Origin: Citrus sinensis
Taxonomy: Eukaryota > Streptophyta > Magnoliopsida > Sapindales > Rutaceae
Assembly (NCBI RefSeq): GCF_022201045.2
Contig: NC_068558.1
Coordinates: 2,046,001-2,110,000 of the forward strand
Direction: 5' to 3'
Length of the DNA stretch: 64,000 nucleotides
Part shown: positions 33,237 to 46,104 of the stretch, in pieces
Layout: every line of letters begins with the position of its first letter
How positions within the stretch are numbered: the first letter of the stretch is position 1
Translations under genes and position numbers: made by a program
The notes under the pieces: generated by a model
Seen by the model: only the letters and a program-made list of their open reading frames with translations
Told to the model about the DNA's origin: nothing
Database searches by the model: none

Positions 33237-36200
33237 ATGGTGGCAGACAAGGGCAAAAAAACCAAAGTTGAAGAAGAAAACGCAGAGCAAATTGACTCAG
33301 AACTTGTTCTTTCCATCGAGAAACTCCAAGAGATCCAAGACGAGCTTGAAAAGGTTTTTTTTTTTTTAATAGAATTTATGCTTATTTTTGTTATATTTTA
33401 TCCATTATTTGGTTTACATTCTGTTTGATTGCAGAGAAATTTGAGCCTTTGTTCCACGTCGTTGATTTGGGAGCTAAACATTAAAATTGATTACTTCATA
33501 AGAAAGTATTGTTTCTAATGAATTTTCGGGGCAACTAAACCGGAGTGTTGACCCTTAAATTTGTTCATTGGAAAAAAATTTGATTCCAAAAAAAAAAAAA
33601 ATACTGCGATGGAAAAGATTTCTCTTTTAATCTTTTGACAGAGAACATAATCACTATTCAAATTGTCTTGAATATATTGGGCTGTATTTTATTTGTTTTC
33701 AGTTTTAGGGGTTTTCATTCTCTGTGAATTGAGTTGTTGATTTTTTTAAGAGGCAGCATTACTATATTTATGTGTAATTTGAATTGTATGAAAATCTGAA
33801 TTTTTTTTTTTTAAATTTATGGGGAAGCTCAGTGAAACTACCTGATTTGAAATATGTGGGTTGCAATGGGGATTTTTCCTTTTTGTTCTTAAGAGTGTTC
33901 TGTGTGACACAATATAATTTGGATTGATCTTGGTATTGTTGGATACGCGTCAATTCATTCTTTCCGGCTGCTGACATGTGTAAGCATCATCGTTGTTATT
34001 TAACATAGATTCTATTGCATGAAATTTGAATTTTCTTTTTGTATATGAATTGCTACATCTGAATGAATATTACGTGTCTTTTTCCCTTGTAATTACTTTT
34101 AATGCTGAATGAGTGCATTAGTGTATGAACAAGTGCACCTATGAACTTACCATTTTACCATTATTTGTGACCTCCAAAATATTTTATGAGCATCTTCTAG
34201 ATTAACGAAGAGGCAAGCGAGAAAGTCTTGGAGGTTGAGCAGAAATACAGTGAGATACGCAAGCCAGTCTATGATAAGCGAAATGATATCATCAAATCCA
34301 TACCTGACTTCTGGTTAACTGCCGTGAGTAATCTACCTGTATTTGCTTACATGGGGGAATCTGTAATTTGTGAATTATCATGTTCGGAGATTCTCTTGAA
34401 ATTGACATTTTTTTCCCCTTCTCTGCAGTTTATTAGTCATCCTGCTCTCGGTGAACTTTTGAGTGAAGAGGATCAGAAGGTTTGAGTGCTTATCTAAGAT
34501 AAATTAAAGATAGATTTTGGCAGTTATTTATATTGCTGCTTCAGTCTTTTATTTTATTTTATTTATTTATAGATGTGAAACCTTATTGCCTTTTTTTTTT
34601 ATCCTATTAATTTAGATTGTCAATTACTAGACTGCTTGTTCCCTTGGTTCTTCAGTTGAGTTGTCTGTCTGTTAATGGCATTATTTCGTCGCTTACGCTC
34701 TTTTTTGTCTACTTGATAGATATTCAGGTACTTGAGCTCTCTGGAAGTGGAGGATTTTAAAGATGTCAAATCAGGATACTCCATCACATTTGTGAGTCAT
34801 TTCAGATCTCTTTTTTAGTCTTGTTTCTGTTACTTTTCCTTTTATTGACCTAGATTGGGCAATATTAACCTGATTTGATTCTCTTTTTTAATTGATGAAT
34901 GTACTAATTGATGGTTTTTTTTTCTTTTCATTTTTCAGAACTTCTCCCCCAATCCCTATTTTGAAGATAACAAACTTACCAAGACTTTCACCTTCCTTGA
35001 TGATGATGGTTCAATGAAAATTACTGCTACATCAATCAAGTGGAAAGAGGGCATGGTAAGGGCTTGCCTTTTTTGCTACATTCAGGCACTCCTATCTTTC
35101 CTATTTTGCTTGATTTTGATCTAATTACGTTTTTTACATATGAAGGGCATACCAAATGGAGTTAATCATGAGAAGAAAGGAAACAAGCGGCCATTGGCGG
35201 AAGAAAGGTTGGTTTTTTAAATGCTGGTAGAGCCGCTTTCCAATTGAAGTTATTGGCCATAACAGTTTGTTGCTACGAATTTTCTCTTTCTACATTAATG
35301 ATTTGATCCATACATATTTACTGGTAGCTAAGAATCTTTTCGACTGGGGTTTTAAGTATTTCCAGTTATACTGTTAGATTGGTTTCTTCTTTGCAGTTGG
35401 TGAGAAAGTGATTCATTTTGCTCAATCTATATCTTCAATAAACAAAATTTTGTTATGATTATGAAGGTTCTTTTTGTTTCTCTTTCCCCCTTGTGACTCA
35501 TGGAACAAAGTTCAATGTTAATCTAGGATTTTTTATATATTGAAGATCATTTCTGTGATCTTCTTAAGTCAAATTGAGTCAGGTAGCTTTAAGTCTGTAT
35601 GTGTATTCACTACTTTTTAGGTATTTTTGATTTCCTCCAAAATGTTGATAAAGCACGCCCTTTACCTTATGACTTTATTACTAGATAATATTCTTAAGAT
35701 CTTGTCAATATGTCTGGCAGTTTAAATGAATTGGCACGGTAACTTCCTAATCCTGTTCTGTTTTTATGATTTTCTCATTGATTATTTTGGTAAATTGAAT
35801 TTCAAGTTAGGGAAGAAAAATGCTTCCTTCAGCCGGTTCCATTTAATTTTTCTTTTTCAAGATTTCCTAAGATTTCATAATAAATTATCTAGCATGACTT
35901 TTGAAATTGTGCCTATGAATGCAGCTTCTTTACCTGGTTCAGTGATACCCAAGAGAAGGATACTATTGATGGTATCCAAGATGAGGTAAGTTCTATTTCT
36001 GTGTGCAGAAAATGTAGAAATTTTGCCACATGTTAGGCACGTGGTTCTTTCTTCTTGTATTTAGGCTGTTGCTTTTTCTTGAAAAATTGCAGGTTGCAGA
36101 GATTATCAAGGAGGATTTATGGCCCAATCCTCTCACTTATTTTAACAATGTAATACCTCTTCCTGTTTCCTTTTTGCTTTTCCCCATCCATGCTTTCCCT

Positions 36201-36902
36201 CCTGTTTCCTTTTTTTTTCATAATAAGTGTTATGATGGCCTAAATCACTTTCTAATGGTAAAATCTATGGCTTTATTGTAGGAAGCTGATGAAGAGGAGT
36301 TTGAAGGCGATGAAGAGGTAAATGGAGGATTTTTTTTTTTAAGATTAAGCACAATATTAAATTAAAAAATGAAGGACAATTCAGTGGAACTTTGCTGTGG
36401 ATTTACATAAGTGAAATATCCATATGCCATTTTTCTTTCTTCTATTCATAGTTTTTCATGTTATTTGTTATTGTTCCCAAATCTGTTTGAAGATAGCTCT
36501 ATTTTATAGTAATGCCTTTTTTATTGCCTGTATTTAGATGAAACGATTGGAACATAGGGAATCATGGTGAATTGAATCAGAATATCATGCACTTCAATTT
36601 TTGAAGCTCATTTAGAAAAGATATTCTGAAGTCAAAGCATCTTCTGTGATTGACTAAACAGGCAATGCTGTTTTGAGTTGTTACCCCAACAACTTAACAA
36701 GTCACATTCTCTGTATAAGACAGCTATGAAAACTCAGCAGGCCTGGCTGTCTTGGAGGATGTGCGGCGTGCGCCATTTGATGTTGTCTTTATTTCTAAAT
36801 TATGTCCATTGACAGGGTAAAGAAGATGATGACTCTGAAGATGATGAAGATGATCAAGAGGAAGATGATGATGATGAAGACGGTGATGATGAAGGCAACT
36901 GA
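33237..36902 (+). CDS. NRP1: NAP1-related histone chaperone NRP (SET-like, 10 exons)
   Basis: Ten exons: 33237-33353, 34201-34323, 34429-34479, 34720-34791, 34939-35055, 35146-35207, 35925-35985, 36093-36149, 36282-36317 and 36816-36902, giving 260 residues (Arabidopsis NRP1 is about 256). A long dimerisation helix (about 20-75, [20 protein letters not shown]) leads into the earmuff core ([64 protein letters not shown]). The last about 40 residues are almost all Asp/Glu. This is the SET/TAF-I branch of the NAP family. It binds histones H2A-H2B and takes part in nucleosome assembly, root growth and DNA repair. The acidic tail is spread over exons 9 and 10 and is normal for the family. Confidence 0.95.
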
Positions 36903-39571
36903 GTTATCTTCATCTTAATCCAGATATCAGCTTATGTTAGATGTCCTTGCTTCGGTAAACTTGGTGTAAAGTTGTTTCTTGTGGTTGCTTCAGTAGGGTG
37001 ACAAGGGAGGGCAACCACTCAAACTCTTATGATAGCCTTTTTGTCTAGTGTGTATGCCAACAGACCGTACTCTGTTTCTTTTATTTAAGGCCCTTTTCCT
37101 GCGTTCACTGGGTTTAATTTTGTGAGTTCCCTCCCTTATCTTAGATTATAATAGAATGTGGCCTTTTATTTTATTTCTGTTTCAGACTCTGCAATAGAGT
37201 AAAAAGCACATTTATATTAATGACATGTAATGTTATTTGGCAACTTATATATATATATACAAGGAATCCATGATTCCATATGTGTTCGGTTTTGTTTGTT
37301 ACTGGTTCTGACAAGAGTTAACTAATTTCATGTGAAGTAATTTTGCAGAAAATGCCGGATTGCTGGTTGAATGGAACATATTTTGTTGTTCCTTGAATTA
37401 TTAAGAAGCATAGATTTCTGTTATTGCCTTTTGTTCTGACATGCATAAGTCTAAAGCTACTGTAAGGATTAAAATCTTTTACTCATCCTTTTTTTTTTTT
37501 GGTTTTAATGCTTTGATTCATTTTTAGGTATTGAATTAAAACAAACAAATCACAACCATCTAAATTAATAATCTCAATAGATCCATGAGGCAAGCAGAAG
37601 GGAAGATGAGTAGAGGCATAGCGTGCTCTAGTTCTCATAACAAAAGCCCTATTTCCAAAGATGTCATTTTGTGGTATTCTTAGAAATGGTATAAGATAAA
37701 GACGTCATTGTTTATGTTAAAATTTGGTTGTTCTTTGTCCGACCAAATTGGCTCACTAACGGTTGTACTGACGATGATGAAAACACTACACTCCACAAGC
37801 TTCTGCAATTACACAAACTCTTGAGACTCAAATCACGCTTCTTCCTCTTTCAAGACCTGCGTTTACATAAACAAATTAGAGGCGCCGATGATTTTTCCAG
37901 CGAAAACTCTCTAATACTTAAGTCAATATGCGGGATTTTTGGAAAAATTGTGTAATTTAAGTTCGTGTACACTAATTCACTAACATCAATGTTTTCAAAG
38001 AAAAGTGTATTAAAGGCTCTTATGAAGTTATATTATGATATTAATTTGGCAAAGTTTTCCCTCTCTTTTTTTGTCTATCCATTTCTCAATCGATTTTCCC
38101 AACTTTTATAGGCAATCGCCCCACGTTCATAGAGCATTTCCCACGTCCATCGTACTCGGGCGATCAAGGGCCCTAACGGATTCCAACTATCAAACGTGGG
38201 AAAACGTGGGGTGTCGTGTTCTCCTCAGTAGTTTGGGGCGTGGTGAAACTATTGCGTTGTTGCGGGATCGTGCCTTCTTTCTGAATGACAAGCTTCTGGA
38301 CGGCACGAGTCTCTGGTCGGCATGCGTTTCTAGTCAGGACGCATCTCTGGTCGGTACCCATTTATGATGGGTTGTTACGTGCTCCATAAAGAAGACATCA
38401 CCAAGAATCTATTCATACCATTCAGTCAAGGAGATTCGCCCTCGAGCGGAAAATGGGGACATGTCCGACTCATAAACACGATATAATATATAATATATAG
38501 GCTTAGCAAAATTTCATATGACTCAAACACGATAGGACTCACAAACATGATACAAATTTATACTATTAAAATGATTGTTTAATCAACTTTTGTTGGATCG
38601 TTAATGAATTAACCCATTAAAAATCATTCCATAAGGTATTGGGTTTAAAAATAAAAATTTATTTCATCCATTATCCATTAACATTTAATATTAATAATTT
38701 TATAAAATTTATAAATTAAATTATAAATTTTTGAAGAAAAATTAATTGACTTTAAATTGACTACTTATACAAAGTTATGACAAACTCTGAAATTTCTAAG
38801 TACTAATTGTAAAATTTAATCACTCTGGAACTATATAGTTGATTTTTTTATACATTATTAATATTTGCATCTTCTCATGTAACGCAAGTCTCATTCTATA
38901 TGTTTTTTTTTTCTTAAGATTTTTATCAATGATATTGATGCCTCGAATTATATAGTTGATTTCTTATACATTATTTGATGATGTTAAACATGAATAATAT
39001 TAATATTTTCTTTGTTTGGTATTGTATTCCTATATAGCTTTGTTTGACATATTGCTATTTTTATCTTAAACTAAAGTTATAATACCAAAAAAACAAAGGT
39101 TAAATGGATCGGTTCAAGTAACATGATAATAATAATGAATGCGTTTGACTTCTCATTTTTTAATTCAATAAGTTAATGGGTGAATTCAGGAATATGTAAT
39201 TTAATAAGATATAAAACCGTTTAAATACGACCCATCGTTAGACTAAATAATACATAGGACATTTAATTAGGAATTATAACTAGTAAAATAAATAGTATAT
39301 GTGAACAAAATGAAAAATGATAAAGAGTTTCAATAGTAATACAAAGGCAACAAAAATAACTAATAAAATTGTATGGTATTATAGTGTTAATTGAAAAAGA
39401 ATACTACTTTTTAATTTAACACCGTAATGTTTCACAGTTGCCCAATCAACTACCCGTGAAGTGGTTGCATTTGGGGTGGACAGAGTGACGACAGCAGGAT
39501 GATTCTATGACTTCATAATTTCAACAAGAAGAAACCTCAACGTTAACAAGCAAGCTGCTTGGTCCTTTGAA
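36903..39571. other. NRP 3' UTR and repeat-rich spacer
   Basis: NRP 3' UTR to about 37,230. A block at 38,110-38,470 is clearly richer in G+C than its surroundings and contains related phrases (CCCACGTT, CCCACGTCC, ACGTGGGAAAACGTGGGG), yet has no long frame. Its origin is unknown. From 38,460 on, phrases such as AAACACGATAGGACTCAC and GATCGTTAATGAATTAACCC look like an old dispersed plant repeat. No gene called. Confidence 0.45.
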
Positions 39572-40551
39572 ATGGCTAATAGCATCCCCACTGTTGATCG
39601 GTCACCTTTCTTTATATCTACAGAAGACAATCAAGATGGCAAGAAAATGGTGTGGGGTTGATCACCGAAGCCTGCTCTCAGTACGGTTTCTTCCAAATTG
39701 TGAACCGCGGGATCCCCCAAAAACTGTTCAGCCAAGCCATCGAGCTCTCCAAGACATTCTACGGATACTCAGATGATGAGAAGAAACTCTTTAATTCTAG
39801 CCTGAGGTCGGGCGCACCTCTTCGTGCTGGATACAGCAGGTAGCCTCAGAACTCGGCAGACAAGGACGAGTATGTGCTCGTGTTCCCACCTGGCTCCAAC
39901 TTCAATGTCTACCCTCAAAACCCACCTGAATTCAAGTGTGTATATATGTTCCTTTTGCTGGAGAGGTATTGAAAGAAGTATTTTCCCGTTTGAAAGGAAC
40001 AGGTTTGCTCATTGAGAGCATTTTAAACGAGTGCTTATGTCTCCCTACCAACTTTCTCAAAATATACAACAATGATAGGAGCTGGGATTTCATGGCAGCT
40101 TTGCACTACTTCCCTGCAACAGAGTGTGAAAATAATGGAATTATTGTGTCAACTTTGTGTTCCAAGATGATGCTGGAAGCCTTCGAGTTAACAAACATGG
40201 TGAATGGACAATTTTGTTATCAATGTAGCTGATGTTCTTCAGGTACCAAGAAAAATTGAATTTAAATTTTTGTGGCTATTGATTTTTTGTAATAATGTAT
40301 GACTAATCTTGGGCCCTGGAAACTGTGTTTTCTTTTTGGGAGAAGGTGCTGAGCAACAACAAATTCAAGAGTGCTACTCGCATGCCTTCTAATAAAACTC
40401 GTAACGAGACAATTGGGTAAAACCATTGTCACAGTTCACTCAAGAGTACGGAGGATTTCTTTACAAGGATTACCAGGAGTCATGAATGAGAATCAAGACC
40501 CATCCACCTACCAAGCCTGAAGATGTGATTCACATAACCATTATGCAATGA
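39572..40551 (+). pseudogene. Decayed 2-oxoglutarate/Fe(II)-dependent dioxygenase
   Basis: Conceptual pieces follow a plant 2-ODD from start to end: MANSIPTVDRSPFF, then ITEACSQYGFFQIVNRGIPQ, ELSKTFYGYSDDEKKLF, DEYVLVFPPGSNFNVYPQNP, SWDFMAALHYFPATECENNG, VLSNNKFKSAT, EYGGFLYKDYQE and PPTKPEDVIHIT. The pieces lie in different frames, with in-frame stops (for example after KKMVWG near 39,658 and at 39,841) and small deletions. The segment after CENNGI that should hold the iron-binding HxD is gone, and the later His (expected after KSAT) is replaced, so no catalytic centre remains. One intron (about 40,243-40,348) is still visible. A dead gene copy beside the P450. Confidence 0.85.
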
Positions 40552-40744
40552 CTACCATTTATTCATGTTTCTTTTGCTTTGGCAAACAGACTTATTGAAT
40601 TAAAAGGCTGGCTTCTGATCTGTTGTATTGATTTTGTTACACATCTAGTATACGGTTGTGTAATCAGAACATGCAGTATAGTGTAATAAAGAAGAAGAAC
40701 ATTTCAGTTATCACAAATTAATTAATACTTAAAAAGCTCTCAAG

Positions 40745-42256
40745 TCACACACGTTCATACACTTGTGCAGGTAACCTCGGTGTGGGAACAATTTGTAACG
40801 GGGTTCGCATATAATTGACCAATCCCGGGCTATCCGTCATGTCAATCTCCTCCGACCGGACCCCCAGAGGCGGAGTCCATTCAAAATGATGCAATAATTG
40901 ACCAAGCATCAAGGTGACCAAATTGATAGAAAGCTGCGTAGCTGGGCATATGCGCCTCCCTGCTCCAAATGGTAGCAGTCGAAAATCGTGACCCCCGATA
41001 TCAACATCTCTTTGTAAGAACCTTTCAGGCTTGAACTCTAATGGGTCCTCCCATATTGATGAATCACGAGCAATGGCCCAAACGTTTACAGACACAATTG
41101 TGTCTTTAGGAATGTCAAATCCACCAATTTTGACATGGGCATTGGCTTTGTGGGGCAGCATCAACGGTGTTGGTGGGTGCAGCCTCAGTGCCTCCTTAGC
41201 AACGGACCGAAGGTAAGGTAGGTTCAAGGTGTCGGACTCGTTCATCCCACGGTTCAGCCCAATAACACGGTCCAGCTCTTCTTGGGCTTTATGTTGGACC
41301 CTTGGGTTCATGACCAATTCAGCCATGGCCCATTCAACCGTGATGGCAACAGTGTCCATGCCTGCAGTGATCATGTTCCAAAGTAGTCCCATTATAGTGT
41401 CCTCACTCAGACCATGAATCTCTCTCCGGCTAAGCAATGCATCAACAAAATGTTGCTTCACAACACCACTCTTCATACTTTTAGCCTTGTGTTCTTCCAT
41501 GATGGCTCGAGTTAATCCATCCTTATGTGCTAAATGCTTCGTAAATGCCTCGTCGTCGCCAAGCCACCGAATCCACCTTAGCCAGCTGATGTGCTCCACA
41601 AGGCCTTGTGGGATTCCAAGCTTGAACTCGTTAGCAACAATTGCCCTGAATTCCAGTCCTTGGCCATCCACTACCCCTTCTTCGCTCTCAAATCTCTTCC
41701 CAAACACTAGTCTTGTAATGTTGTTGAAAGCCACGGAACCCAAATACTTCCTCAGAACCAAACTGTTACTGCTATTGGTGGAGTCTTTGAAAATAGAAGC
41801 AATCATGGCTCTAACTTCCTCTTCTCTAATGGGCCTAAGGGCCTCCGTCCTTTTTGGGGAGAAGAGTTCAAGGGTGCATACTCTTCGCACCTTAACATAG
41901 TGGGCCCCATAATCGGCCCATACAAGATCTGTACCACCTTTGGAAATGATAGCCACTGCCTTGGGTCGGTGCCTATTGGCTAACTGCTGGTCACAGTCTT
42001 TGAGCACTTGCTTGGCCAGTTCTGAATTTGACACTATAACATTCAATGATGAGCCTATCCATACGGACATGATTGGACCGTAAATCTTTGACCACTCAGC
42101 AAAACACCGGCATCTGTCTGGTTTTACATCCAACAGGTTTCCTATGATTGGCCATGGATATGGACCTGGTGGGAGCCTGTATCTCAGCCATGGATACAGC
42201 CTGTAAACGAATAAGATGAAGATGATGATCGATATGATAAAGAGAAAGAGTTCCAT
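40745..42256 (-). CDS. CYP98A: Cytochrome P450, CYP98A family (intronless)
   Basis: Single-exon frame of 503 residues, full P450 length. It has an N-terminal membrane anchor (about 1-23), hinge [14 protein letters not shown]-helix AGMDT, K-helix EALR with [15 protein letters not shown] and the haem loop [13 protein letters not shown] with Cys437. CYP98A identity is clear from [38 protein letters not shown] and [13 protein letters not shown]. The family 3'-hydroxylates phenolic esters or amides: CYP98A3 acts on p-coumaroyl shikimate in lignin synthesis, CYP98A8/9 on tri-hydroxycinnamoyl spermidines in pollen walls. Lack of introns and position near NRP match CYP98A8/9 as I recall them, which makes the pollen branch the better guess. 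The residue after Cys-Pro is Ala where Gly is usual. Confidence 0.9.
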   Translation of the reverse strand: MELFLFIISIIIFILFVYRLYPWLRYRLPPGPYPWPIIGNLLDVKPDRCRCFAEWSKIYGPIMSVWIGSSLNVIVSNSELAKQVLKDCDQQLANRHRPKAVAIISKGGTDLVWADYGAHYVKVRRVCTLELFSPKRTEALRPIREEEVRAMIASIFKDSTNSSNSLVLRKYLGSVAFNNITRLVFGKRFESEEGVVDGQGLEFRAIVANEFKLGIPQGLVEHISWLRWIRWLGDDEAFTKHLAHKDGLTRAIMEEHKAKSMKSGVVKQHFVDALLSRREIHGLSEDTIMGLLWNMITAGMDTVAITVEWAMAELVMNPRVQHKAQEELDRVIGLNRGMNESDTLNLPYLRSVAKEALRLHPPTPLMLPHKANAHVKIGGFDIPKDTIVSVNVWAIARDSSIWEDPLEFKPERFLQRDVDIGGHDFRLLPFGAGRRICPATQLSINLVTLMLGQLLHHFEWTPPLGVRSEEIDMTDSPGLVNYMRTPLQIVPTPRLPAQVYERV

Positions 42257-45051
42257 TTAAAGAAATTAAATTATAGGTGAATTATAATGTGATTGCATCC
42301 GTAAACTTTATAGGTTGCATTATTGCTAGTGATAGAGAAGCAACATTTAAGAAAGAATTATTTTCACCCTGTTTGCATGTTCAATCTTCTCAGGAGCACG
42401 CACATTATGTTGCCCTCGAATCTGCATTAATTTTTTCTGAACAGTTGACATCTAGCTAGCAGTTCTCATGTTTCACATTTGTCACAAGTTGGTTTCCCTA
42501 TTTTCTGGAAGAGCATGAACAGAATGATTTACATGTCTACCCCTCCTCTCTTCGTTGAAAATTTTGAAAGTGATCTTCAAAGTTCAGTTTCGTTCACCCT
42601 AGCTCCAAGTTTTTGTTCATGTCTTCTCAACTTCTGATACACATGAAATGCATATTACTATAAAATTTGAGATTATAACTCATAACAAATAATTAGAGAT
42701 TTTTAAGAAAGAATAGGAGCAGTAGAATACCAAACAGCTCTTCATCGTGGATACACACACACACACACACAACCCCAAGAAGATAGTGTATCAATATGTC
42801 ATGACTTTCCCACAACACCTTAAGTTTCGTGATTAGATTACAAGCAACGTAACTACTTTTACTTTTTATTTCTGTCATGGATAGGGTGAATGCATGTGGA
42901 GTTGAATGGCTGATTTTGGGCATGCAGCTTTTCACAGGCCGATCGAATGAAACGCACCACATCATTTCACTTCACTGCCAGTGTTGCATATGAGATGAGA
43001 TGGCATGTTTATACTTCGTGCCTTGTTGATGTGACCAGCTGCTAAAATGCAGCATAAACGACACCTGGATTCTTAACAAAACACAGTTGTCAAATGTCTT
43101 TAAACATGGCACATGCAATTGTCTTGGTTTTATTATTACTGGTAAAAGTTAAGATGCCAAACTATTTCCACTCGATGCTCTCTAGTTACCTTGGTTGGTG
43201 GTTAATTCTTATTTTCAATTTTGAGGACAGTGGAAAGTAGAATAAGAATTTTTTTTTTTTTTTTTTTCTGAATTCAGGTTGTGAAAAGAAGTGGCATTTT
43301 TTAAAAGAGATTGAAAGTGAAAAAAGAAAAAGAAAAAGGTATGTGATCGTTCATTCAAGTCTTTGAATAATAAAGAATCTCAGGAAATGAGTTGTTAAAG
43401 TCCGCCTTGTTTACACTTAAAGGTGAAAATCTTGTGAATCTCTATATGGATCAATCTCTGATTTCTTTATCTGAAAAAACAAGAAATAAACAAAAAAAAA
43501 AGTGGCTCGCTAATTAAAACAACTCCCGAATCACCGATCGTACTCAAAAAGAATTTATAAGGGCATTTTAACCTCACAAATCACAATTATGAATATCGTA
43601 TAGGTTTAAATTAACAAAATTATCCATTTCATCAGTCGTTTAATATGGATGCAGCTATGATAATCAAACAATATATTTGGATGTGATTAACGATTGTGGT
43701 CCACTCACTGGATGCTTATGTTTTTAGGAGATTTGCTTTGTACTTTGGCTGTCATTTTATGCTTACTTGGTGTATATTGATTGGCTGTGACTAACATTGT
43801 TTGGATAATAAACATATCCACAACTCACATAAAATGCAAAAAGACATGCAATGAATTGATACATTAACTTCACGGCATAAATAGTTTACACAGGCATCAC
43901 ACACATGAATATGTATAATAAGTTTTGAAATATATATGACGTTTTGATTAATTTTTTCACATTAGGGGAAATTCACTCATTTATTTCCTATATTTTTTTT
44001 CCAATAAAAAAAAAAGCTCTATTTTTTTCAACATTCAAAATGCATTACTGAGTCCCCCTTTTTTTTCTGTGAAAAGGGCTTGTTCTTCATTATGTAACCA
44101 AAGACAACTAATTTTCAAATTTTTTTTTTTTAAGCTTTTGGAAGGCGAATTGTTTAGATATGGAAATGAACCCTTTCAATATTTTTCTTCAGCAAATACC
44201 ACAAAAAGTATAAATAGTTATTATAATATCTTGGACCCAAATTTCAGTCAGACACCCCACCGTATCATCATCACACAACCCTCCTTGGCACTGATTTTTT
44301 ATTTTTATTTTTAAGAAAATAAGCATCATTGCATTTGAGAAACACACTATATTATTTGGAAAATAATCGTAAATCTGTGTCAGGATGCATATTTATTATC
44401 AAGCGAGGCTACGTGTGGTGCCATTTGAGAAGCGAGTAATATGTGGAACCCGAAAATTGTGACTACGCACCATTCGTCGCACAATATATTAATGAATGAT
44501 GAATGAATCACCTAAAAAATATTTCCTTCATATACTTCCGATTGTGCTTGCAACAAGGCGCAAATACGTTGAGTCGAATTCAAATATCGAAGGACAAAAA
44601 ACCCAGCAATGTTAGAACTGAGTGAGAAGAGGCTACGGACAAGGCAGTCACATCCAAACTGACAGAGTCAAGCTCTTCCGAATCACGTGTTCCACTTGCA
44701 CGACATGAAAGTGGCCACCACCTGTAACCAGATTATGATCGAAAATCTGATTGAAGGAGTGGGACGTGTTACCTACAAAGCAAAAGAGCGCGTGGAGATC
44801 TAATCAATCACTTAACTTTGTTGTGAAATTGTTGAAAACGTACGTAAGCCCTAATCCTCCTAACTCAGGAGGAATGGAAAGAAACCCGCTGTCTCTACTC
44901 CTCCCTACTTTGATGCGGCACCTCTGGCAACCCCACGTCCCCACCCCGCATAATTATTCTCTCTTTCTCTTCTCTTTCTTTTGCTAAACAATTTTCAATC
45001 TTACCGCCCTTTATTTATTATTTTTTTCTCCTATTTACTTTTTGCCTTTGA

Positions 45052-45156
45052 CCAAATTTATCAATCACATGCAAAGTGCAAGCTACTGGATATACATTTT
45101 TGGCTTAGCCAAATTTATGAATCACATGCGAAGTGCAAGCTGCTGGATATACATTT
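45052..45156. repeat. Two tandem copies, period 57 bp
   Basis: CCAAATTTATCAATCACATG... and CCAAATTTATGAATCACATG... begin at 45052 and 45109 and agree over about 48 bases (each ends CTGGATATACATTT) with three substitutions. Confidence 0.85.
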
Positions 45157-46070
45157 GTAATACTTTGATCATCGAATTTTCCCCGTGCCCGCAATTCGTC
45201 GATAGACTGTCTTTGGTTTCGTTTACGCCTAAAATCATGTTTGATTCAAATCACAGAAGCTCCTAATGTGGGCTTCAATTGCTTACTTTTGGCCCAATTA
45301 GTTTTTCCCCTGCAGATTGTTTATCCTAGATTCCTATGGTAGTTTCATATTTGGCAGCCACCAAACATCAAGGTGATGGATCACTTATCTTTCTCTTCAT
45401 GTTCTGCAATACAGAAGTTTGGAATTTATTCTAACCCAGGTTAAGTTAAATAATTTTTTCAATAAATATTATTTTATTCAGTAAATATGATTTTTTTTTT
45501 TAAGTTACTAATATGATAATTTTTTAGGGGTTAATGTGACCATTATCAATTTTCTTGAGGTTAAAAGAAATCATTTTAAAGACTAATATGAACATTTCTT
45601 ATATTTTATTGAGGTTTATAAGAAATTATCCAAAAATTCTTTCATGTGGGTCGGGTTCGGGTTCTGCTCCTTTTTGTGTTTTGATGATGATGTTGGTGAG
45701 GTTGAATTTTGACTTTTTTTTTTATAAAAAAAAAAAAAAAGTATTTTGAAATAAATCTAACATGCTCTAAGTTAATATTCGAACTCATCTTAAAAGTTTC
45801 AGTAGAATTCTAAGTATAAATAATTCTAGAAAGCTTATATATAATTTATTAAATAAATAACTTATGAATGTTTAATGGTTCAACTAATAAAATTTGTGCA
45901 AGAGATTTATGGGTTGAACATGTCATATGAATGGAGTGAAAATTTGATTACCATCGTGTTAGTTTAAAAAGGAAAAGTTAAAATATTTATCAAAATTGCT
46001 GTCAATATTACCGAGCGATTGATCTGGATATTTAAAATGATCTTTTCCAGTACCTCGTGACTAAAGAGGG

Positions 46071-46104
46071 GAAGAAGAAGAAGAAGAAGAAGAAGAAGAA
46101 GAAG
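46071..46104. repeat. (GAA)n microsatellite
   Basis: About eleven uninterrupted GAA/AAG triplets in non-coding sequence. Confidence 0.95.
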
